A stretch of 64,000 bases of DNA from Acanthochromis polyacanthus (Eukaryota; Chordata; Actinopteri; Pomacentridae). Below the pieces are notes generated by a model that did not search any database, was not told where the DNA came from, and was given only the letters and a program-made list of their open reading frames with translations. Shown piece by piece: positions 56,901-64,000 of this stretch (position 1 is the first letter of the stretch; the number at the start of each line of letters is the position of its first letter). The position numbers and the translations under genes are program-made. The stretch covers positions 14,449,015 to 14,513,014 of the forward strand of contig NC_067118.1 in assembly GCF_021347895.1 (NCBI RefSeq), written 5' to 3'.

Positions 56901-59900
56901 ATCATTGGCATTCTGGCTGGGTACGTTCTGCATCTTTCTGTTACAGCAAGCATTGATGTTTTCTGCAATTGCAGCTGTTCACCAGTTGTCATTCCTGGGA
57001 TTGGTTCTCATAGATACTTACCACTGCATATTGTTAACAAATCACTGGACCTCCTCTTTTGTAGATACTCTGATCTAGTTGTCTGACCATCCAATTGGTC
57101 CCTTGTTAAAGTTCCTCAGATCCTTACATTGCCCATTTTCTTTCTTCAGACACACCAAATTCACCAATTGATGTGACAATTTCCACTGTAATATAATAAT
57201 CAGTAGTATACAATAGTATCTGACAGTGGTTTTAATGTTGTGACTGAGCAGCGTAACTATCAATACTGTCATTTTTCCCCATCTCCTTTCACCAGCCATA
57301 CTGCTATATGCTGTGTCAATTCTGTCAGTGTCAATGATGTTGTGATGTGTTTCAGGGCATCTATGTTCTGCAGGACAACAAGTTCAGATTACTGAGTCAT
57401 CTCTCAGCTGGAAAGCAGTATCTGGAACATGCCCCAAAGGTGCACTGCTGTTATTTCATGAGATTCCATGACTATCTTGAGATGTCTTTTCTTGGGCTGT
57501 CTAGTAACTCTTCCTTTTACAATTCATAAATTGCTAAGACTTCATTACACTAATACGTTTTCATTTTAAAATGGTATTTTAAAACCCCAGTGTGTCTGTC
57601 CAAACAAGAGTTGAAGTGTTTCAGAAGCTGTGCGCAAGCTTCTGATAAGCTGCTGGTTGCATCTTTGACCACTTCTCCTGAAACAATTGTGAAGTTTAAC
57701 AAAATGTGTTGGTTGTCTGACAGACTTGTTTCTCCACCACAGTCCACAGATTGTCAATGGGGTTTAAGTCAGGACTTTGGGGTGACCAATCTAAAAACCT
57801 TTATTCTAGCCTTTATTTAATAATTTCTTCATCACTTTTAATGTGTCTTTGGGGTCATTGTTTTGTTGAAACGTCCAACTGCATCCAACACACATCATAT
57901 TTCAACACTGACACATCTCCATCAGACAGTTCAAGACATTCCCACTGTAGTCTGAGTGTATGAAACGAGCCCTATTTAAATCAGGGTTGAGAAGTCAGCA
58001 TTTGTAGTCCATTGTAGTCACTCACAAGAAGTTAAGAGTTAATGCCACTAAGAAAATTTGATTAGCAAAGATTTCTACATCACCAAAACTGATGATACAA
58101 GTTGCTGTATGTATACTTTAGACTCAGCAAATGTTGACATGTATGCAGAGGAACTATATTAATTATATAAAAGAACAAAAAACAAATATTGTTTTTTTTT
58201 GTGACAAAGATCTATTACAGATAATTAACAGTTTTAAGAGTCACTGGAACCTCAAAGTGCCATGATATACATGGTTTTCACAAGTGTATGGAAATGTTTG
58301 TTTCAACTGTGTGATCTGTGGGCTATTTTGGGTTGAAACATGAAAGACGCATACTAAGAACATGTGAGAATTCTATTAATTTGTTGCAAAGGATTATATT
58401 AAGGAGATTTTAATTTACATAGCCAGTACCTGTCCAATAAAATCCTTCATTTAGCCTGAACCTGACCTCATCCTCACTGACCACATTACAGTGATGATTA
58501 TTTTTTTTCTCTTCAGTACCTGGCCTTTACCTGTGGTCTGGTTAGAGGAGCTCTGTCCAACCTGGGAGTGAAGAGTATTGTGACTGCTGAGGTGTCCATC
58601 ATGCCTGCCTGTAAGATGCACATCATTTGACTATCATTCAATCAGATACTCAGAAACTTTGTTCTGGGAAAAACTAGTTGGATGAAATAAAAATCATGTC
58701 TACTATTGTTTCAGAGGCTTTTAGCGATATCCTTTTGTCTTCGTCAGTGACAGGTTTTCTTTTCCTGGACCAACACCATCTGTTAAGGAATTCTTGAATT
58801 GCTGGTGAAAGCTCCACAACAAAAGGGTCTTTGCTGTCCCACCACTCAGTTTTTCAATTTTCAAAATATTTAGTCTGACATGTAAGATCTCATATGACGA
58901 GATTTGTAAGGTGTTGTGTTTTTTTAAAATAAAATTTATGGTGTACAATAAAATCTGCAAACATAGGAAGGCTCACTGCTGCCATTCCACAAGCTCCCAT
59001 AACTAGATAGCCTTCTAGCTTTACAAGACAGTAAGAATTTTGATCAGTTTTCTACATCGGAACTGGGCAGCAATAGTCAGCCAGCTACAGTTTGCACAAT
59101 CCTACTTACTACTTCCAAAGCCATTCTAAATGAGCATCTGTCTGGCAGACCACGCAGTTTATTTACAGCCTTCTGCTAACTCTTAAAAGGTCTTTGCCAT
59201 GACTGAAGCACTCCAGTAACTCTATCGTGGACTACAGGTGTGCACTCCCTGTCGCTGAGATTTGGACGAGGCAGTGGATTACAGTTATTTTTAAAGGCAA
59301 TGTCTCAACAATAATCGAAAAATCCTTAGTGTTAGCTTATGTGGCTAACATTACCATGACCTTTTGTTGCATGCCCATTAATCAGAGCTCTGCAGAAGCT
59401 GTAAGAATGAGGGACACACAGAGATCATAGAAACTTTTGATGGAGAGAAGAAGTGGGTGGGTTACCGTGTTTTCATGTCATGTTTTGTACCCAATTAAGC
59501 TGTTCTAATTGACATGTTGTTCAGTTGTGTCTGTCAGTTACTGTGCAGCTGTTTGGCTTTGTGATGTCAATCACATTTAGAGAATCTTTTTCCTGTAGCA
59601 GTTGTGCATAGCAGCAGCTCAGCTGCATTTCATACTATAGACTGATGGCTCAATTGGAACAGGACCAAAACCTAGAGTTATACCAGCAAATTTGATAAAT
59701 GGTCAAATTTACCATCTTAGCAGTGTTTTGAGCTGAAAAGTGAAATACATACTGACATTTAAGACTTGAATCAATTTGCTAAAAAGGGGCACATTGTGGG
59801 ACCTTCAAAGAAGGTTTTTTTCCTTAAAAATACCCCTAACTAAAATTTTATCATCACGGGCAATAAATTCTAAACCTTGAAAGGTGAGCCTGAGGGAGGA

Positions 59901-62391
59901 AATCTAGAAATCTAGTTTCCTCTTAGACCACTTGAATTCCAATATGCTAAAATTCTACTCTGTAACTTTTGACCTATGATGGCAAAAATACTGCCAGTTT
60001 AAGTGTTACTCAGCAAAATGCATTTTCTGTTGAACACATTTCCCTTCTCAAAAGACACTTGCAAAGATTATCTAGTAGAGTATTGCCAATACTTTTCTTT
60101 TATGTTAATATTTACTTGCTTGCAATCTTTGTCATGGTGTTTTTAGGCCAATTGCACAGAAACCTTAGCTGTGGTACTGCTGCTATTTTAGATGATCAAA
60201 AGCCAATTAATCAAACTGTATTTATCTATAACTTTTCATTCAAATATAAAGTAAAGCAAAGTGTTTTACAGATAATATTTATTATAATTGTAAATGTCAG
60301 GGATGATTATGCAATGAACTGCCAACTTTTCTTTGGTCACAATTATTTGATTACAAGATATATGGAGATATATGTTTGTTATTACCACAATCAGAAAGTG
60401 TGTATTTGCTTGTTACAGTCACCTCCAAAAGTATTGGAACAGCATGTTCAATTCCTTTGTTTTTGTTGTATGCTGAAGACATTTGGGTTTCAGATAAAAA
60501 GATGAATATGACACAAAAGTTCAGAATTCCAGCTTTTATTTCGTGGTTTATACATCAAAATGTGTTAAACAACCCAGAAAAGATTACCTTTCCTTTGAAC
60601 CCACCCACTTTTCAAGTGAGCAAAAGTATTGGAACAGACAATATTAAATGAACTTAAAGTGAATAACATTTATTATTTGGTGGCATAACCCTTACTTGCA
60701 ATAACTGCATCGAGCCTGCGACCCATTGTCTTCACCAGGCTGTTGCATTCTTAATTAGAAATGCTGTTCCAGGCCTTTACTGCAGCCTCTTTCAGTTCTT
60801 GTTTGTTTCTGGGGTTTTCTCCCTTCATTCTCCTCTTCAGGAGGTAAAATGCATGTTCTATTGGGTTAAGGTCTGGTGATTGACTTGGCAAGTCCAAGAC
60901 CTTCCATTTTTCCCCCCTGATGAAGTCCTTTGTTGTGTTGGCAGTGTGCTTTGGATCATTGTCTTGTTTCAAGATGAAGCTTCTCCTGATTAGTTTGGAT
61001 GCATTTTTCTGTAAATTGCCAGCCAAAATGGTTTTGTAGACATCAGAATTCATTCTGCTGCTACCATCATGAGTTACATCATCAATAAAGACTAGTGAGC
61101 CCGTTCCAGAAGCAGCCATGCAAGCCCAAGCAATGGCACTACCTCCACCATGTTTCACAGATGAGCTTGTATGTTTTGGATCATAAGCAGATTCTTTCTT
61201 TCTCCATACTTTGGCCTTTCCATCACTTTGGTAGAGGTTAATCTTGGTCTCATCAGTCAATAAAACTTTGTTCCAAAACTTTTGTGGCTGATCTCTGTAC
61301 TTCTTTGCAAAATCCAATCTGGCCTTCCGATTCTTTTTGCTGATGAGTGGTTTGCATCTTTGATATGGCCTCTATATTCCTTCTCTCGAAGTCTTCTTCG
61401 AACAGTGGATTGTGACACTTTCACTCCTGCCCTGTGGAGGTTTCAGTGATGTCAGTGACTGTTGTTTTTGGGTTTTTCTTCACAGCTCTCACAATGTTTC
61501 TGTCATCAACTGTTGTTGTTACCCTGAGCCGACCTGTTCGATGTTTGTTGCTCAGTACACCAGTAGTTTCTTTCTTTTTCAGAACATTCCAAATGGTTGT
61601 AGTGGCTATGCCCAATGTTTGTGCAATAGCTCTGATTTTCCCTCTTCTCTCAGCTTCAAAATGGTTTGTTTTTCCCCCACAGACAGCTCTCTGGTCTTCA
61701 TGTTTGCTTAACAGAAAATGCCGTTTTCACAAGTGAAACCCAAAGCCAAAAACAAGAACTATTTAATGTCTCTGCAATCGATCTAAAAGGCAACACCTGG
61801 GCAACTAGAAACACCCATCAGTCACATGTTCCAATACTTTTGTTCACTTGAAAAGTGGGTGGGCTCAAAGAAAAGGTCATCTTTCCTGGGTTGTTTAACA
61901 CATCTTGATGTAAAAAACACAAAATAAAAGTTGGAATTCTGAACTTTTGTGTCATATTCATCTTTTTATCTGAAACCCAAATGTCTTCCGTATACAACAA
62001 AAACAAAGGAATTGAACTTGCTGTTCCAATACTTTTGGAGGTGACTGTATGATAATTTGATCCAAGTGAAAGCAGCTGGACATGTGCATATAAACTGGGT
62101 GATACAGCTATAACTAGCAGTGTACAATTTAGAGGACAAGAACTGTTTTTTGGCATGAAGTCATTTTTTGACAAGGTACCCGATTTCCTGGGTTGGTTCC
62201 CTGTAAGTAGGTGGCGATCCTTGGCCGGGTGATGGGTAACCACCTTATTAAGTTATGATGGAAAAACGTTCAAGCAGAAGGAAATCTGCAGTTTCTTTTT
62301 GTTTTTGAATGTGAGAACTGACACACTCCTTCTCGATTCTTTTCTTTTTATCTCTACAGGTAAATTCCAGGTCATGATCCAGAAATCGTAG
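50940..62391 (+). CDS. trappc6b: Trafficking protein particle complex subunit 6B-like (six coding exons)
   Basis: A small subunit of TRAPP, the multisubunit tethering and Rab-exchange complex of ER-Golgi and Golgi traffic; it belongs to the Bet3/TRAPPC6 fold family and pairs with TRAPPC3. Coding exons: 50940-51020, 51121-51188, 55979-56096, 57356-57439, 58517-58610, 62360-62391. They sum to 477 nt, or 158 residues, the family's normal length, and every junction is GT-AG with phases that fit. Conserved blocks include ENGRNITKLENMGLRVGQGL, DELDIMKFICKDFW, KKQIDNLRTNHQGIYVLQD, YLAFTCGLVRGALSNLG and the end CKFQVMIQKS. The first exon is the most divergent. It is closer to TRAPPC6B than to 6A; the final serine and the RGAL stretch are 6A-like, so it could be the extra teleost 6B-like paralogue. 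Confidence 0.94.
53033..53330 (-). mobile_element. tRNA-like SINE, copy 4 (trappc6b intron)
   Basis: A shorter, more diverged inverted copy with the CCATCCATTCTC tail on the left. It is flanked by a 12-bp direct repeat with one mismatch (TACATGAAAACA at 53021-53032, TACATAAAAACA at 53331-53342). It lies in trappc6b intron 2. Confidence 0.75.
53393..55434. mobile_element. Tc1-like element remnant with ATCTCACAAAAGTGAGTACACC end
   Basis: The left part (53397 onward) with GAAATGACACTTTGATACAATGT reappears inverted near 55380-55430. The right outermost terminus is lost. The interior has no transposase; it includes a GATACCGATACCC/GTATCGATACTCGATACC cluster (about 54539-54585) typical of another inserted element. 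Frames at 54186-54836 are not convincing. Confidence 0.6.
55532..55875. repeat. Tc1/mariner MITE with TA target sites (trappc6b intron)
   Basis: CACTCCCATTCAAAAGTTTG at the left and CACTGCCGTTTAAAAGTTTG (inverted) at the right are flanked by TA at 55530-55531 and 55876-55877. There is no coding content. It ends about 100 bp before trappc6b exon 3. Confidence 0.85.
56290..57240 (-). pseudogene. Tc1-like transposase relic, antisense in trappc6b intron
   Basis: Ends CAATATTAAAACCACTGCCA and inverted CAACATTAAAACCACTGTCA bracket a decayed minus-strand transposase. The DNA around 56800-56880 is the complement of the segment before the first catalytic aspartate. Multiple deletions leave about 950 bp. 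A fragment of the same family lies at 30601-30716. Confidence 0.6.
57560..57960 (-). pseudogene. Tc1 transposase C-terminal relic, antisense in trappc6b intron
   Basis: On the minus strand one frame reads LDWSPQSPDLNPIDNLWTVV (about 57733-57793). This is the conserved block that should carry the third catalytic residue; here glutamate is replaced by aspartate. The downstream frame is broken. Confidence 0.7.
60416..62047 (-). mobile_element. Tc1 transposon with long IR/DR ends in trappc6b last intron
   Basis: TA sites (60414-60415 and 62048-62049) flank terminal repeats of about 220 bp, each with an outer and an inner copy of CAAAAGTATTGGAACA, an IR/DR layout as in Sleeping Beauty-like elements. 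The minus strand encodes the transposase. A start at 61701 (MKTRELSVGEKQ) leads into a DNA-binding half broken by at least two frameshifts (near 61643 and 61438). A 188-codon frame (60751-61317) holds the whole catalytic core: LTDETKIN, KQDNDPKHT and SPDLNPIEH, with 34 residues between the last two catalytic positions (DD34E). It is inactive as it stands, but its ends look young. Confidence 0.88.
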
Positions 62392-63029
62392 GGACTAGCA
62401 GAGGCTACACTCAGTCTGCACGCTCCTTTGCCTTTATATATCCTTGAGTTGTTGCCATTAAAGGGAAACACCACCAATCCTAATCTGTACAATGTATTGC
62501 ACACTACACTTTAGGGATTATGGGGATGTTTGGAAAAAGTTTGTATAAACAGCATTCAAAGCCCTATTCTCTGATGAGCCTGATAGTCTTTCCAGGATAA
62601 CAGTTTCTGTTTGACACATCATGATTATCATAATTGGCCAAATATATTTGGCCAAGATGTTTTCTGAGAATGATTGAGAGGTGATGTATTGTTTTTCCAC
62701 TTACAGTCTGTGTCTCACTAAATAAAATGTCTTATTATTGTTATGGAAGTGCTTTGGTGCCCCCTGATAGTGCAAAGTAAACTGCAAAATGTCAGTTTGA
62801 TTGGAAACTGTATTCAAATAGTTTTTCAATGAAATCAAAGAAATATTGATAATAATCACTAACCTATTTTTTTTAAAATACAAGTGCATTTTTTTGTATA
62901 CTAGTCTGTCAAAAAGGTGTCAGAATCCATTTGAGAACTTCAAACTTTTGAGTATGTGAAACTCCAGAAAACCAGTTTTTCTGTTTACTTGTCCTTTTTT
63001 TTCCTGCAAAAACTGTTTAATTGTGCCCC

Positions 63030-63035
63030 AATAAA
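63030..63035 (+). terminator. Candidate trappc6b polyadenylation signal
   Basis: AATAAA followed by GAAACTTGTGCGTTATTGG. An earlier AATAAA at 62721 is an alternative that would give a 3' UTR of about 350 bp. Confidence 0.45.
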
Positions 63036-63469
63036 GAAACTTGTGCGTTATTGGCCTTAAACTGTCTTGTCAGTCTTATTATTTTTTTCAGCAGCAGCAG
63101 GGAACTGATAGCCCCACTGTGTTACCTACCCAGCATCCTGCAGCACACAAATAACTGCTGCTGTAAACCAGCGGGTGTAATCACAAGTGGCTCCAAAATT
63201 AGTAGGAGATTCTCCAACATAAAATGTACTAGTGAGCATCAATTCGCACAGCATTATAGTTCTGAAAATCACTGGTGAAATTGACTCAGAACCAGATAGA
63301 ACACTTCCTTAACAGCAGAGATGATGGTCTCTACCAAGTACCCCATCAAATTTGGAAATTTGTTCAGTACAGTTAAAAAAAAAAACAAAACAGGTAGGTA
63401 TAATGCTTATCCGTTTGTCTCATTATTCTGCGAAGGACCGCGGCGGAGTAGTGTGACTAAACACCAACA

Positions 63470-63705
63470 TTCAAAAACAGACTAACAGATTTGGATGAAA
63501 TTCTCAGGGAAGGTCAGAAATGACACAAGGACCAAGTGATTACATTTTAGCAGTGATGCAACTTATAGTCTGGATCCATGGATTATTTAAAGATGCCTGT
63601 GTTATTGCGAGAAAGCAACAAACCATAACTGTAACTATGACAACAAGTGAACACTGTGTCAGCTGCCTATTTTGATCACGATTGGGATCCTACTACAAAA
63701 CCATT
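63470..63705 (-). repeat. Interspersed repeat, inverse partner of 7241-7480
   Basis: The complement carries ATCACTGCTAAAATGTAATC, CATTTCTGACCTTCCCTGAG and TTTGTAGTAGGATC in the same order as the copy at 7.2 kb. Diverged, non-coding, class unknown. Confidence 0.6.
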
Positions 63706-64000
63706 GCTGCGGACTTATCTGTCGGAAATCATGCAACGACTGAGCAGCCTTGGCAGAGCACTGCAGTCCCTGAGTGCTTTTCTTGTTTAGTCCTCTGTTT
63801 TGATTAATGTTCTCACCAACACACCAGTGACTTGTCGCTTTTGACGGATTGAATGAGTTCATGAAACAGTTCTCAGTTGTTCAGTAAAAGGCACTCTAGA
63901 GGGGAGCTGCAGCTGCAACAGAGCTGGTTTGTACGTTTGCCACTACACTGTTAATTGTTTTAAGTTCATTCAGCTTAGAAACACAAGTTCCCCTACTGCC

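Larger units (their letters stand above)
62392..64000. other. trappc6b 3' UTR and downstream sequence
   Basis: AATAAA signals occur at 62721-62726 and 63030-63035. Beyond about 63060 only an interspersed repeat (63470-63705) is supported; the last 300 bp shows nothing that I recognise. Confidence 0.45.

Noticed and set aside
59969..60505. 178-codon plus-strand frame
   Set aside because: It lies in the last trappc6b intron, is AT-driven and runs into a Tc1 terminal repeat.

Overview
The window looks like teleost fish nuclear DNA, probably from a spiny-rayed (percomorph) lineage, although the exact group is an inference. Reasons: two vertebrate multi-exon genes with GT-AG introns, many Tc1/mariner lineages, an L2-type LINE, a tRNA-like SINE, Ty3/Gypsy relics and abundant CA, CT, ATCT and AT microsatellites. 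There is no bacterial-style gene packing, no operon and no CRISPR array.

Layout. 1-1975 is the 5' part of an LTR retrotransposon on the minus strand: a PNMA-type gag frame open to the window edge, a primer-binding site that matches the 3' end of tRNA-Thr, and a candidate 5' LTR. 2.2-36.7 kb is a gene-poor, repeat-rich stretch. It holds a palindromic element, piggyBac-like and fold-back MITEs, a canonical Gypsy RT/RNase H relic (4.2 kb), an unusual Gypsy relic with integrase upstream of reverse transcriptase (13.5-15.1 kb, Gmr1-like order), Tc1 relics, SINEs, an L2 LINE and microsatellites. Two exon-like frames at 21.6 and 22.1 kb remain unassigned.

37.15-47.93 kb holds foxp3 on the plus strand. 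Ten coding exons give 336 residues: C2H2 zinc finger, leucine zipper, and a forkhead domain split over four exons. Its introns carry two Tc1 elements, one of them split by a piggyBac-like MITE. 50.94-62.39 kb holds a TRAPPC6-type gene on the plus strand. Six coding exons give 158 residues, closest to TRAPPC6B. Its introns carry a SINE and several Tc1-family insertions, including a 1.6-kb copy with about 220-bp terminal repeats.

The two host genes are separate functions: a FOXP transcription factor linked to regulatory T cells, and a subunit of the TRAPP vesicle-tethering complex. They are simply neighbours about 3 kb apart in the same direction. The most noteworthy items are the PNMA-like gag with its tRNA-Thr primer site, the integrase-first Gypsy relic, and a phenylalanine at the forkhead hinge position that is normally alanine in FOXP proteins.
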